64,000 nucleotides of DNA from Streptomyces sp. NBC_01551. Lineage in GTDB: Bacteria; Actinomycetota; Actinomycetes; Streptomycetales; Streptomycetaceae. The position numbers and the translations under genes were made by a program. Positions 7,311 to 16,942 of the stretch are shown here, in pieces. The stretch is taken from assembly GCF_026339935.1 (NCBI RefSeq), contig NZ_JAPEPX010000001.1:1408501-1472500 (forward strand), given 5' to 3'. Each line of letters opens with the position of its first letter. The stretch's first letter is position 1. The notes under the pieces are model-generated. The model was not told the origin of the DNA. It saw nothing but the letters and a program-made list of their open reading frames with translations, and did no database searches.

Positions 7311-10129
7311 GCGGGCCTCCGCAGGGAGACGAGGTCGGCGAGCTCGCGGTCGGTCAGCTCGGTCAGCGCCGACTCGCCGGAGCCGAGGACGGCGTCGGCC
7401 AGGGCCCGCTTCGCCTCCAGCATCTCCGCGATCCGGTCCTCGACCGTGCCCTCCGCGATGATCCGGTGGACCTGCACCGGCTGCGTCTGGCCGATCCGGT
7501 ACGCGCGGTCGGTGGCCTGCTCCTCGACGGCCGGGTTCCACCAGCGGTCGAAGTGGATGACGTGCCCCGCCCGGGTCAGGTTCAGCCCCGTCCCGGCCGC
7601 CTTCAGCGACAGCAGGAACACCGGCACCTCGCCCGCCTGGAACCGGTCCACCAGCTCCTCCCGGCGCGGCACCGGCGTCCCGCCGTGCAGCAGCTGGGTG
7701 GAGACGCCCCGCGCGGCGAGGTGCCGCTCGATGAGCCGGGCCATCGTCACGTACTGGGTGAAGACCAGCACCGAGCCGTCCTCGGCGAGGATCGTGTCCA
7801 GCAGTTCGTCCAGCAGCGCCAGCTTGCCCGAGCGGTGCGCGATGCGGGGCTGCTCCTCCTTCAGGTACTGCGCCGGGTGGTTGCAGATCTGCTTGAGCGA
7901 GGCCAGCAGCTTCATGATCATGCCGCGCCGCTCCATGCCCTCGCTCGCCTCGATCACGGCCATCGCCTCGTCCACCGCCGCCTGGTACAGCGAGACCTGC
8001 TCGCGCGTCAGCGACACCGGATGGTCGGTCTCCGTCTTGGGCGGGAGTTCGGGCGCGATCCCGGGATCGGACTTCTTGCGCCGCAGCAGGAACGGCCGTA
8101 CCAGCGCGGCCAGCCGGGCGACGGCCGCCTCGTTCCCGCCGTCCTCCTCCTGCTGGTGCTCCACCGGTCGGGCATGGCGCGCCCGGAACGTGGTGAGCGG
8201 CCCCAGCAGACCGGGCGTCGTCCAGTCGAGCAGCGCCCACAGCTCGGAGAGGTTGTTCTCCACCGGGGTACCGGTCAGCGCCACCCGGGCGGGCGCCGGG
8301 ATCGTGCGCAGCGCCTTCGCCGTCGCCGACAGCGGGTTCTTGACGTGCTGGGCCTCATCGGCGACGACCATGCCCCAGCTCTGCTCGGCCAGCCGGGCGG
8401 CGCCGGCGCGCATCGTCCCGTACGTGGTGAGCACGAAGCCGCCGTCGAGCCCGTCCAGACTGCGGCCGGCCCCGTGGAAGCGGCGCACGGGCGTGCCCGG
8501 CGCGAACTTCTCGATCTCCCGCTGCCAGTTGCCCAGCAGCGACGCCGGGCACACGACGAGCGTCGGCTCGGGTCTGTCCCGGTGCAGGTGCAGCGCGATC
8601 AGCGTGACCGTCTTGCCCAGGCCCATGTCATCGGCGAGGCAGCCGCCGAGGCCGAGCGAGGTCATCAGGTCCAGCCAGGCCAGACCGCGCGCCTGGTAGT
8701 CGCGCAGGGTGGCCTTGAGCGCGGTCGGCTGCGGCAGCGGGGCCAGCTCCCCGGTCAGCCGCTCCCGCAGGGCGGCCAGCGCCCCCACCGGAACCGCCGC
8801 GACCGGCTCGCCGTCCACCTCGGCCGTCCCCGTCAGTACGGTGGCCAGCGCGTCCACCGGGTCCAGCAGGCCCAGCTCCCGCTTGCGCGCCTTGCGCACC
8901 AGCTCCGGATCGACCCGCACCCACTGGTCCCGCAGCCGCACCACGGGCCGGTGCGCCTGCGCGAGCGCGTCCATCTCCCCCGGGGTGAGCCGGTCGCCGC
9001 CCAGCGCGAGCTCCCAGGAGAAGGCGAACAGGTGCTGCGCGTCGAAGAACGCGGTGCCGTCGGTGGCGGAACCGGGCGCCGTCGACCGTACGACGGCGCT
9101 CGCGGACAGGGTACGGGCCAGCTCGCGCGGCCAGTGCACCACGACCCCGGCGGCGGCCAGCCGGGGCGCGGCAGCGCCCAGCAGGTCTTCGAGCTCGGGG
9201 TCGGACAGGGCCAGCGCATCGGGGACGGGCTGGTCCAGCAGCCGCAGCAGCGGCGGCCACACCCGGGCGGCCCGGCGCAGCGCGAGCACGGCGTCGATGC
9301 GGGCACGCGGCCCGAACCCGGCGGCCGCCGTCCCCGCCCACAGCGTCGCGGCGTCGGCGACGAGGGTGGGGTCGGCAAGGCTGTGCACCTGGACGACGGC
9401 CGCGCCCGCGCGCCGGACGTCCCCGGGCTCGGCCTCGTCGAAGAGGCGGAACGAGGACAGGTCCAGCCGCAGCGAGATCCCCACCCCGGTATCGGCGCCG
9501 GCCGCGACCTGGGCCGCCCAGTCCTGTATCCCCGGCACCCGCTGCGGCTCCCACGCGGCGAACGGCCGCCCGGCCGCGACGGGCGCGGCCGGGGTACGGG
9601 GCAGGCTGTCCGCGACGGCATCGAGGAACGCCCGCACCAGGGCCTCCGGTTCGGGCAGTTGCAGCGGCCGACGACCGGCCAGCGGGGTGGCGTACGCCTC
9701 GTGGGGCAGGGCGGCGGCGATCGCCCTCAGGTGCCCGATGTCCCCGGCGTCGAGCGGCCCGGCACGCCAGGCGTCGACGCCGTCAGGGGTGAGCCCGGGA
9801 AGCACCCGCCCCCGGGCGACGAGGGTGAGCGCCTGCACGGCCGCGGTGCCCCAGGCGCGGGTGGCGGGATGCGCGGCGCCGCTGCGCGCGGCCCGGGCCA
9901 GCAACGGCAGCGCGGCGGTGACGGACAGTGCGAGCCCGGGCACGATGCGCGTGCGTACCCCGTCGCCCGACGGCCGGACGACCGTGAGCGGAGCCGTCTC
10001 GCCGGGCAGGGAGTCCTCGCTGGGCAGGGAGTCCCCGTCGGGCGCCCAGAAAACGACCCGCCCCTCACGCGGCACGGACGCGGGAAGAAAGACGGCAGCG
10101 TGCCGCAGCAATGCCACGACCAATGCCAT
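7307..10129 (-). CDS. SNF2-family DEAD/DEAH-type ATPase/helicase
   Basis: 940 residues. The C-terminal half is a complete Swi2/Snf2 motor: motif I LADDMGLGKTVTLIAL (about residue 495), motif II VADEAQH (about 585), motif III TGTPVENNLSELW, the SNF2-specific CNHP segment, and motifs V-VI in HFDRWWNPAVEEQ and DRAYRIGQ. The N-terminal 450 residues are the variable SNF2_assoc region. ATP-driven translocation on duplex DNA is expected. ATG at 10129 is preferred over 10135 because it gives proper spacing from GGGAGGGGG. Overlaps and is coupled to the SWIM gene. Confidence 0.9.
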   Translation of the reverse strand: MALVVALLRHAAVFLPASVPREGRVVFWAPDGDSLPSEDSLPGETAPLTVVRPSGDGVRTRIVPGLALSVTAALPLLARAARSGAAHPATRAWGTAAVQALTLVARGRVLPGLTPDGVDAWRAGPLDAGDIGHLRAIAAALPHEAYATPLAGRRPLQLPEPEALVRAFLDAVADSLPRTPAAPVAAGRPFAAWEPQRVPGIQDWAAQVAAGADTGVGISLRLDLSSFRLFDEAEPGDVRRAGAAVVQVHSLADPTLVADAATLWAGTAAAGFGPRARIDAVLALRRAARVWPPLLRLLDQPVPDALALSDPELEDLLGAAAPRLAAAGVVVHWPRELARTLSASAVVRSTAPGSATDGTAFFDAQHLFAFSWELALGGDRLTPGEMDALAQAHRPVVRLRDQWVRVDPELVRKARKRELGLLDPVDALATVLTGTAEVDGEPVAAVPVGALAALRERLTGELAPLPQPTALKATLRDYQARGLAWLDLMTSLGLGGCLADDMGLGKTVTLIALHLHRDRPEPTLVVCPASLLGNWQREIEKFAPGTPVRRFHGAGRSLDGLDGGFVLTTYGTMRAGAARLAEQSWGMVVADEAQHVKNPLSATAKALRTIPAPARVALTGTPVENNLSELWALLDWTTPGLLGPLTTFRARHARPVEHQQEEDGGNEAAVARLAALVRPFLLRRKKSDPGIAPELPPKTETDHPVSLTREQVSLYQAAVDEAMAVIEASEGMERRGMIMKLLASLKQICNHPAQYLKEEQPRIAHRSGKLALLDELLDTILAEDGSVLVFTQYVTMARLIERHLAARGVSTQLLHGGTPVPRREELVDRFQAGEVPVFLLSLKAAGTGLNLTRAGHVIHFDRWWNPAVEEQATDRAYRIGQTQPVQVHRIIAEGTVEDRIAEMLEAKRALADAVLGSGESALTELTDRELADLVSLRRPA

Positions 10130-10260
10130 GACCATCCCCCTCCCACCTCGGTCTCCGGCCGCGAAGCCACTCGCAACGAGTCTAGGCGTGACCACTGACA
10201 ACGCCCCTGACCTGCCCGTACGCAGCCGCTGGGCAGGACGGCCAGGACGGGCAGGACGTT

Positions 10261-11565
10261 TCAGCGCGACCAGCGGGACTGCTCGTGCGCGTAGCCGTAG
10301 GTCGGGCGGGCCGTCGCCGCGCTGGTGCGCCACGGGCGGCCGTTGTCGTCCAGGCGGAGGGTGCCCGAGCCGGCGGGGCCGGTCCAACGGAGGTCGAGCG
10401 ACCAGTCGCAGTCGCACCCCGTGGCAGTGGCCTCCACCCGCAACACGACCGGCTCGGCCGCCGACACCCGCAGCGGGAACGCGGGCGCCGCGAGCCGCAC
10501 CCCCGCGTCGTTCCCGGCCGCCGGGCGGGCCAGCGGGCGCGGGGCGTCCAGGTTGACGGCGAACCCGGCCGGGGTGAGCCCGCCGCCGCAGCCCTGGGAC
10601 ATCTGGTACACGTTCCACGCCGGCGGCGTGCGCCGCGCGGTGACCCGTACCTCCAGGTCCTCCAGGACCACCGCCTCCGTACCCGGACCCACGCCGTGCA
10701 GGGTCACCTCCACGATCTGCGACCCGGCGTGCACCGCCCGCCCCGCGTCCGCCCAGGCCGGCGCGTCCGCCTCGACCGGGGGCGGGGGCATGCTGCCCGG
10801 GCCCCGCTCGGCCAGGTAGGCGTGATCACAACCCCCCGCCCAGACGTGCGACCGCACGGCCGCCCGAAGCGGCGCCTTGGCAGCAGGAGTGGGAGAAGGC
10901 GAGGAAGAGGGAAGCACCGCCGACCCCGCCGGGGCCCGCCCCGTAGGCGCCAGAACGAACGCGCTCCCCGCCACCACCGCCACGACCCCGGCGACAGCCA
11001 GCCCCAGCCCCCAACGACGCCGGTACCACGGCCCCGAAGCCGGTGCCGAACCCGAAGCCGGCCCCGCCGGCGCCACCGGCACGGACCCCGAGCCCGAGGC
11101 CGACTCCGCCACCGGTACCGGCACCGGCACGGACCCCGCACCCGACTCCGCCTCCGCCACCGGAGCCGGCCCGCGCACCGGACCCTGGACCGCCACCGGA
11201 GCCGGAGCCTCCACCGGCACCGCCCCGGACACCGGCCCCTGAACCGCCCCCAGACCCGGCGGACCCCCGGCCGCCCCCGCGGCCGCCGCCCTGCGCCGGG
11301 CGTCCGCCAGGAGCCACGCCCGGTGGAGTTCCACCGCCTCCTCCCCCGTCGCCCCGCACGCCCGCGCGAAGCGGTCCACCACCGCGAACTCCGCCGGTAC
11401 CGCGTCCCCGGTGCAGTACCGATGCAGCGTCGACGTACTCGTGTGCAGCCGCCGCGCCAGCGACCCGTAACTCAGTCCCGCCCGCTCCTTCAGCTCCCGC
11501 ATCAGCCGCGCGAACCGCACCGCCTCGTCCACGACGCCCCCGTCCGTCCCGTGACTTCGTTCCAT
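10261..11565 (-). CDS. Membrane-anchored XRE-type HTH protein
   Basis: 434 residues. An N-terminal helix-turn-helix (FARLMRELKERAGLSYGSLARRL, given here as residues 17-40, then TSTSTLHRYCTGDAVPA) is followed by a long low-complexity linker of Pro, Val, Ala, Ser and Gly, one transmembrane segment near residue 190 (WGLGLAVAGVVAVVAGSAFV), and a beta-rich extracellular C-terminal domain with several Cys. This is a common Streptomyces layout: cytoplasmic DNA- or protein-binding head with a sensor domain outside. ATG at 11565; it diverges from the secreted-protein gene at 11709. Confidence 0.8.
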   Translation of the reverse strand: MERSHGTDGGVVDEAVRFARLMRELKERAGLSYGSLARRLHTSTSTLHRYCTGDAVPAEFAVVDRFARACGATGEEAVELHRAWLLADARRRAAAAGAAGGPPGLGAVQGPVSGAVPVEAPAPVAVQGPVRGPAPVAEAESGAGSVPVPVPVAESASGSGSVPVAPAGPASGSAPASGPWYRRRWGLGLAVAGVVAVVAGSAFVLAPTGRAPAGSAVLPSSSPSPTPAAKAPLRAAVRSHVWAGGCDHAYLAERGPGSMPPPPVEADAPAWADAGRAVHAGSQIVEVTLHGVGPGTEAVVLEDLEVRVTARRTPPAWNVYQMSQGCGGGLTPAGFAVNLDAPRPLARPAAGNDAGVRLAAPAFPLRVSAAEPVVLRVEATATGCDCDWSLDLRWTGPAGSGTLRLDDNGRPWRTSAATARPTYGYAHEQSRWSR

Positions 11566-11708
11566 GCAGGGGGTGTTCCCCCAGGTGACAGCCCGTATCG
11601 CCGTTCCAGTGTCCCGAATCCGCCGTGTCCCGTGGCCCGGCACCCCGCGGTGGGTAAGGCTCAGCACACAGACCGTCAGCACACCGCTCGCAACGGGGAG
11701 ATCCGACC

Positions 11709-12332
11709 ATGTCCCGACGTACACGACGTACGACCACCGCCACCGCGTTCACCGCCGCGGCGGCCGCGGCCGCCGCGCTGCTCCTCACCACCTCCACCAC
11801 CGCCGCGGCCGCCACCGCCCCCGGCTTCATCAAGGGCACCGACCTCCCGAAGCACCCCGGCTCCGCGTGGTCCACCGGCGCGGTCGTCAAGGGCCTCCCC
11901 GAGGACGCGCCGTTCTGCCTGGACGGCGTGCTCCCTGCGGCCGGCAGCTGGCACCGCTCCTTCGGCACCGAGTTCGACACCAGCGCCGTGCAGATCTCCG
12001 TGCGCGCCGCCTCCACCGACGCCGCGGTCAAGCTCACCGCCGCCCTGGAGCGCAAGGTCGCGGCCTGCGCCGCCGACTGGCTGCGCACCACCCCGGGCGG
12101 GACGGCCTCCTGGCAGGACTACGGCAAGATCAACGTCGAGGAGGGCGCGCACGTCTACGGCGTGCACACCTCGATCCCGGACTCCGAGCCCGGTGTGCAC
12201 CTCTACGGGATCGGTCGCGACGGCTCCACCGTCACCGTCGTGAAGTGGGGCCAGATGGGCAACCTCGGCGACGCCCCCGTCCCGGCCTTCAAGAACACGA
12301 CGACCACCGCCGTGAACAAGCTGAACCCGTAG
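11709..12332 (+). CDS. Secreted hypothetical protein
   Basis: 207 residues with a Tat/Sec-like signal peptide (MSRRTRRTT then an Ala/Leu core ending near ATA, residue 37). The mature part has a pair of Cys (FCLDG and ACAADW) likely to form a disulfide and alternates strands and helices in a way reminiscent of extracellular sensor-like domains, but no family is recognised with confidence. Divergent from the HTH membrane protein gene, with 143 bp between the two starts, so a shared control region is possible. Confidence 0.75.
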   Translation: MSRRTRRTTTATAFTAAAAAAAALLLTTSTTAAAATAPGFIKGTDLPKHPGSAWSTGAVVKGLPEDAPFCLDGVLPAAGSWHRSFGTEFDTSAVQISVRAASTDAAVKLTAALERKVAACAADWLRTTPGGTASWQDYGKINVEEGAHVYGVHTSIPDSEPGVHLYGIGRDGSTVTVVKWGQMGNLGDAPVPAFKNTTTTAVNKLNP

Positions 12333-12400
12333 CCAGGACATCAGCCCCCGGCGCGCCTCCCAGTGGGACCATGGACGGACAGGGAAGCGAGGCGATGGCC

Positions 12401-12661
12401 ATGCGTTCCGGAAACGAACCGGTGACCGCCCGCAGTCCGCTGCGGCTGCGGTTCTGGCTGAGCCTGTGGGGACTGATCTGGGCCGCCGCCGGGGCGGCCG
12501 CGTTCTCGCTGGTCGGCCGCCCCGGGTGGGCGGCTGCCTGCGCGGTGGTCGCGGTACTGGCGGCAGTGGACCTGGCCGTGGTGATCCACCACATCCACCA
12601 GGGTCCGCACTACCAGCCGGGCCCGGACATCCCGCCGTACGAGCCTCCGCGCCGCCGCTGA
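12401..12661 (+). CDS. Small membrane protein, DUF6343-like
   Basis: 86 residues with two hydrophobic helices (residues about 15-35 and 42-63) and a basic C-terminus ending PPRRR. The N-terminus (EPVTARSPLRLR) resembles the DUF6343 family of small Streptomyces membrane proteins. Three in-frame ATGs occur at 12371, 12395 and 12401; the last is chosen because GCGAGG sits 8 bases upstream and the family begins there. Function unknown. Confidence 0.7.
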   Translation: MRSGNEPVTARSPLRLRFWLSLWGLIWAAAGAAAFSLVGRPGWAAACAVVAVLAAVDLAVVIHHIHQGPHYQPGPDIPPYEPPRRR

Positions 12662-12725
12662 AGCGCGGACCGGAAACGCCGCGGCGGAACCGCGGTCGAA
12701 CCGCGGCCGCCGGACACCACGGCCG

Positions 12726-13133
12726 TCAGTCCTCGAAGCGGGCCGCCGCCAGATAGTCCGGCTGCGGATCGAGGGCGGCGGCCAGCCGGAAGTGCTTGCG
12801 CGCCTGCTCGGGCCGCCCGGAGCGCTCATGGGTGCGGGCCAGCGCGAAGTGCGCGAACGCGTTGTCGGGCTCGCGCTCCAGCACCAGCTCGAACTCAAGC
12901 GTCGCCGGGCGGAGTTGGGCCGCCGCGAAGAAGGCCCGGGCACGCAGCAACCGGGCCGCCGTGTTCTCCGGGTGGGCGGCTATGACCGAGTCGAGGAGCT
13001 TGACCGCGCCGCGCGGGTCGCGCGCGGCAAGGAGCTGCTCGGCGGCCCGGAAGTCGATGACATGCGTCTCCGGGCTGCCGGCCCCGGAAGAGGACGGCTG
13101 CGACGGACGCGACGGCGGCCTGGTCTCGGACAC
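12726..13133 (-). CDS. Tetratricopeptide repeat protein
   Basis: 135 residues. After a Ser/Pro-rich start, three TPR-like helical pairs run from about residue 27 to 130 (AAEQLLAARDPRGAVKLLDS, AARLLRARAFFAAAQLRPA, AHFALARTHERSGRPEQARK). TPR proteins are adaptors for other proteins. The GTG at 13133 is chosen because AGGGAAGGA lies 8-10 bases upstream; a longer frame exists but has no site. It lies next to coaE on the same strand and is possibly a separate transcript. Confidence 0.8.
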   Translation of the reverse strand: MSETRPPSRPSQPSSSGAGSPETHVIDFRAAEQLLAARDPRGAVKLLDSVIAAHPENTAARLLRARAFFAAAQLRPATLEFELVLEREPDNAFAHFALARTHERSGRPEQARKHFRLAAALDPQPDYLAAARFED

Positions 13134-13202
13134 GATCAGATCCTTCCCTCTGCGGCGCGTTCCACGCCCCGCCCACACCCTGCCAGCTCTTCCATGCACA
13201 CG

Positions 13203-13811
13203 TCAGGCCCCGGACACCGCCGCCCGCGCCGTGAGTTCCTCCCACACCTTGCGCACCTGCGGCTCCAGCGCCTCCAGCGGCCCGTCGTTGTCGATCACGA
13301 GCGTCGCGACCGCCAGCCGCTGCTCCCGCGTCGCCTGCGCGGCCATCCGGGCCCGCGCCTCCTCCTCGGCCATCCCCCGCAGCCCGACCAGCCGGGCCAA
13401 CTGCGTCTCGGGCGCGGCGTCCACCACGACCACCAGGTCGTACAGCGGCGCCAGCCCGTTCTCCGCGAGCAGCGGTACGTCGTGCACCACGATCGCGTCG
13501 GCCCCCGCGGCCGCCTCCAGCTCGGCGGACCGGGCCCCGACCAGCGGGTGCACGATCGAGTTCAGGGTCTGGAGCTTCGCCGGGTCGGCGAACACCACCG
13601 AGCCCAGCTTCGGCCGGTCCAGCCTGCCCTCCGGCGTCAGTACGGACTCCCCGAACGCCGCGACGACGGCCGCGAGCCCGGGCGTACCGGGTTCCACGAC
13701 CTCCCGCGCGATGCGGTCGGCGTCCACGATGACCGCCCCGTACCCCGCCAGCAGCCGCGAGACCTCGCTCTTGCCGGCTCCGATTCCGCCCGTCAGGCCA
13801 ATCTTCAGCAT
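13203..13811 (-). CDS. coaE: Dephospho-CoA kinase
   Basis: 202 residues. Catalyses the last step of coenzyme A synthesis, phosphorylating the 3'-OH of dephospho-CoA with ATP. The Walker A motif [16 protein letters not shown] is at residues 5-20, the catalytic [13 protein letters not shown] follows, and the lid segment holds the Arg-rich [11 protein letters not shown]. The ATG at 13811 (MLKIGLTGG) is the usual family start; a GTG three codons upstream is possible. Unlike many Streptomyces orthologues it has no fused C-terminal GrpB-like or UPF domain. Confidence 0.97.
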   Translation of the reverse strand: MLKIGLTGGIGAGKSEVSRLLAGYGAVIVDADRIAREVVEPGTPGLAAVVAAFGESVLTPEGRLDRPKLGSVVFADPAKLQTLNSIVHPLVGARSAELEAAAGADAIVVHDVPLLAENGLAPLYDLVVVVDAAPETQLARLVGLRGMAEEEARARMAAQATREQRLAVATLVIDNDGPLEALEPQVRKVWEELTARAAVSGA

Positions 13812-13892
13812 GCCCGGCACACTAGCCCCCGCGCCCTGCCCCTCGTACAGCCCCCCGACGTACAGCCCCCGGCGCTCCCGGACCGGGAGCGC

Positions 13893-14831
13893 TCAGCCCT
13901 CGCCCTCGCGCTCCGCCAGGAACCGCTCGAACTCGCGCCCGATCTCGTCCGCTGACGGGATCTCGGTGGGCTCGGCGAGCATGTTCCCCCGCGTCTCCGC
14001 GCCGGCCGCCGCGTCGTACTGGTGCTCCAGCCCCTGGACCAGGCTGACGAGTTCCTCGTCGCCCTCCCGGATCTGGCGGTCGATCTCCGTCTGCGTGCGG
14101 TGCGCCTCGGTCCGCAGGGCGTGCGCCACGGCCGGCAGGACCAGCCCCGTCGCCGCGGTGATCGCCTCCAGCGCCGTCAGCGCCGCGTCCGGGTACGGGG
14201 AGCGGGCCACGTAGTGCGGGACGTGCGCGGCGACACCCAGGACGTCGTGCCCGGCCTGCCCGAGGCGGAACTCGACCAGCGACTCCGCGCTGCCCGGCAC
14301 CTGCGCCTCGTCGAACGGGCTGCGGTGGCCCGGCATCAGGTCGGTCCGGTTGCCGTGCGGGGTGATGCCGACGGGCCGCGTGTGCGGGACGCCCATCGGG
14401 ATGCCGTGGAAGTTGACCGAGAGCCGGACGCCGAGGCGCTCGACGATCTGCCGGACGGCGACGGCGAAGCGCTCCCACTCCACATCCGGCTCCGGGCCGG
14501 AGAGCAGCAGGAACGGCGCGCCCGTGGCGTCCTGTACGAGGCGCACCTCCAGGCGGGGCTCCTCGAACTCGGACCAGTGGTCGCGCTGGAACGTCAGCAG
14601 CGGGCGCCGGGCCCGGTAGTCCACCAGGCGGTCCGCGTCGAAGCTGGCCACCAGCTGGTGGGGCAGGGTGTCGAGGACGCGCTCGACGATCTGCTCGCCC
14701 GCCTCACCCGCGTCGATGTAGCCCTCGAAGTGGTAGAGCATGACCAGCCCGGCCGAGTCCTGGGCGAGCGCCAGGTCCGCCACCGCCAGGCCCTTGGCGT
14801 CCCATTCGTACAAACCTTGTGGATCAAGCAC
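13893..14831 (-). CDS. PAC2-family (proteasome assembly chaperone-like) protein
   Basis: 312 residues of the PAC2 superfamily, whose actinobacterial members have no proven role. Recognisable segments include [48 protein letters not shown], the [11 protein letters not shown] loop and a C-terminal helix around [18 protein letters not shown]. The GTG at 14831 sits 9 bases from GAGGAGGA; GTG codons at 14840 and 14837 are alternatives. Conserved next to coaE and rpsA in Streptomyces, as I recall, which suggests a housekeeping task. Confidence 0.85.
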   Translation of the reverse strand: MLDPQGLYEWDAKGLAVADLALAQDSAGLVMLYHFEGYIDAGEAGEQIVERVLDTLPHQLVASFDADRLVDYRARRPLLTFQRDHWSEFEEPRLEVRLVQDATGAPFLLLSGPEPDVEWERFAVAVRQIVERLGVRLSVNFHGIPMGVPHTRPVGITPHGNRTDLMPGHRSPFDEAQVPGSAESLVEFRLGQAGHDVLGVAAHVPHYVARSPYPDAALTALEAITAATGLVLPAVAHALRTEAHRTQTEIDRQIREGDEELVSLVQGLEHQYDAAAGAETRGNMLAEPTEIPSADEIGREFERFLAEREGEG

Positions 14832-14972
14832 CGTCACCACTCCTCCTCGCCGCGTTCTCTGCGAAGAACGTCCAAGGCGGCGCGACCATTCCCCAGTTGG
14901 GCCCTTTCACGGGAACGCAACGAAAGACGCCGGGCGGGGACGCGTTCCCGCCCGGCGCGGCTCCGCGAACGC

Positions 14973-15008
14973 GACAAGGCCCGCCCCCCGGAGGGGACGG
15001 GCCTTGTC
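14973..15008 (-). terminator. rpsA terminator
   Basis: An 11-bp perfect stem (GACAAGGCCCG with its complement) closes a 14-nt G/C-rich loop 57 bp past the rpsA stop codon. It lies between rpsA and the PAC2 gene on the same strand, separating the transcripts. Confidence 0.8.
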
Positions 15009-15064
15009 TCTCAGCTCAGCTGCTCACACCCGCGCCGGGGCGCGGAGCGTGGTGCGCGCTGCGA

Positions 15065-16573
15065 TCAGCTCTGGCCGCCGGCCAGCTTCTCGCGGAGCGC
15101 GGCCAGGGCCTCGTCGGAGGCCAGGGCGCCCGAGGTCTCGTCCGACTCCGAGGAGTACGAACCACCCGAGATGCCCGCACCGGCGTTGCCACCGGCGGCC
15201 GGGGCGGCAGCGCCCTCGGCAGCGGCGGCCTCGTCGGCCTCGCGGCTCTTGATGACCTGCGCCTGGTGCTGCTCGAAGCGCTGCTGCGCCTCGGCGTACT
15301 GGCGCTCCCACGTCTCGCGCTGGGCGTCGAAGCCCTCGAGCCAGTCGTTGGTCTCGGGGTCGAAGCCCTCGGGGTAGATGTAGTTGCCCTGGTCGTCGTA
15401 AGACGCGGCCATGCCGTACAGGGTCGGGTCGAACTCGACCGACGCCGGGTCGGCACCGAAGGACTCGTTGGCCTGCTTCAGCGACAGCGAGATCCGGCGA
15501 CGCTCAAGGTCGATGTCGATGACCTTGACGAAGATCTCGTCGTTGACCTGGACGACCTGCTCCGGGATCTCCACGTGGCGCTCGGCCAGCTCGGAGATGT
15601 GGACCAGGCCCTCGATGCCCTCGTCCACGCGGACGAACGCACCGAACGGAACCAGCTTGGTGACCTTACCCGGGACGACCTGACCGATCTGGTGGGTCCG
15701 GGCGAACTGCTGCCACGGGTCTTCCTGCGTCGCCTTCAGCGACAGGGAGACACGCTCGCGGTCCATGTCGACGTCGAGGACCTCGACGGTGACTTCCTGG
15801 CCGACCTCGACAACCTCGGACGGGTGGTCGATGTGCTTCCAGGACAGCTCGGAGACGTGGACGAGACCGTCGACGCCACCCAGGTCCACGAAGGCACCGA
15901 AGTTGACGATCGAGGAAACGACGCCGGAGCGGACCTGACCCTTCTGCAGGGTGGTGAGGAACGTCTGGCGAACCTCGGACTGGGTCTGCTCGAGCCAGGC
16001 GCGGCGGGACAGGACCACGTTGTTGCGGTTCTTGTCCAGCTCGATGATCTTCGCCTCGAGCTCCTTGCCCACGTAGGGCTGGAGGTCGCGGACGCGGCGC
16101 ATCTCGACGAGGGAGGCCGGCAGGAAGCCGCGGAGGCCGATGTCGAGGATGAGACCACCCTTGACGACCTCGATGACGGTACCGGTGACGATGCCGTCTT
16201 CTTCCTTGATCTTCTCGATCGTGCCCCAGGCACGCTCGTACTGAGCGCGCTTCTTGGACAGGATCAGGCGGCCTTCCTTGTCCTCCTTCTGGAGAACCAG
16301 GGCCTCGATCTCGTCGCCGACCTTGACGACCTCGTTCGGGTCGACGTCGTGCTTGATCGAGAGCTCACGGCTCGGGATCACGCCTTCGGTCTTGTAACCG
16401 ATGTCGAGCAGGACCTCGTCCCGGTCGACCTTCACGATGACGCCGTCGACGATGTCGCCGTCGTTGAAGTACTTGATCGTCTCGTCGATCGCGGCGAGGA
16501 AGGCTTCCTCGTTACCGATGTCGTTGACCGCTACCTGCGGGGTGGTAGAGGTGGTCTCGGTGCTGCTCGTCAT
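15065..16573 (-). CDS. rpsA: 30S ribosomal protein S1
   Basis: 502 residues with four S1 RNA-binding domains, starting near residues 36, 121, 206 and 293 (for example GDIVDGVIVKVDRDEVLLDIG, GQVVPGKVTKLVPFGAFV), the standard number for actinobacteria (E. coli has six). It binds mRNA leaders and helps unfold them on the 30S subunit. The C-terminal 130 residues are acidic and low-complexity (Ala, Gly, Ser, Glu). ATG at 16573 gives MTSSTETTST; a longer in-frame extension lacks conservation and a ribosome site. Own promoter and terminator. Confidence 0.98.
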   Translation of the reverse strand: MTSSTETTSTTPQVAVNDIGNEEAFLAAIDETIKYFNDGDIVDGVIVKVDRDEVLLDIGYKTEGVIPSRELSIKHDVDPNEVVKVGDEIEALVLQKEDKEGRLILSKKRAQYERAWGTIEKIKEEDGIVTGTVIEVVKGGLILDIGLRGFLPASLVEMRRVRDLQPYVGKELEAKIIELDKNRNNVVLSRRAWLEQTQSEVRQTFLTTLQKGQVRSGVVSSIVNFGAFVDLGGVDGLVHVSELSWKHIDHPSEVVEVGQEVTVEVLDVDMDRERVSLSLKATQEDPWQQFARTHQIGQVVPGKVTKLVPFGAFVRVDEGIEGLVHISELAERHVEIPEQVVQVNDEIFVKVIDIDLERRRISLSLKQANESFGADPASVEFDPTLYGMAASYDDQGNYIYPEGFDPETNDWLEGFDAQRETWERQYAEAQQRFEQHQAQVIKSREADEAAAAEGAAAPAAGGNAGAGISGGSYSSESDETSGALASDEALAALREKLAGGQS

Positions 16574-16942
16574 GTGGGAAAGGGCTCCGGTTACGGACAG
16601 AAAGTCGTAGGTACTGCTACGCCGGGAGCCCTTATCGGCATCTGCCGAAGAAGCCGGACAGCCAAGGAAGCCCATACTCCGCATGAAGCGGCACGGGCCT
16701 CGAGAACCGAGGGGACATCAACAGATGCAAGCGCAGCCTGCTAGGTCTGAGGAGCACAGGCTCGCAGCGCAACTTGTAGCATACGGGGGCAGCCGGACAG
16801 GGTCAATGCGCGAAGGCGCACACCCCGGGCGGATCACCGCATAACCGGCACAATTCGTGGGCGGGCGGGCGCCGATGGCCCTTCCCGAACACTTTCCGAC
16901 CTCTTTCCGACCCTGCTTCCGCAGACTACGACGACGGGCCCC
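16574..16942. other. Intergenic region: rpsA leader and promoters of rpsA/methyltransferase
   Basis: 369 bp without a gene between the divergent rpsA and methyltransferase genes. The rpsA promoter is at 16778-16806, so rpsA has a leader of about 195 nt. The leader includes a small perfect hairpin at 16636-16649 (TCGGCA-TC-TGCCGA). The rest, nearer the methyltransferase, shows no further structure I can support. Confidence 0.6.
16778..16806 (-). promoter_or_regulatory. rpsA promoter (housekeeping sigma type)
   Basis: On the minus strand TTGACC and TATGCT are separated by exactly 17 bases, an excellent match to the vegetative (HrdB) consensus TTGACN-N17/18-TANNNT. The start of transcription would be near 16771. 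Confidence 0.8.
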
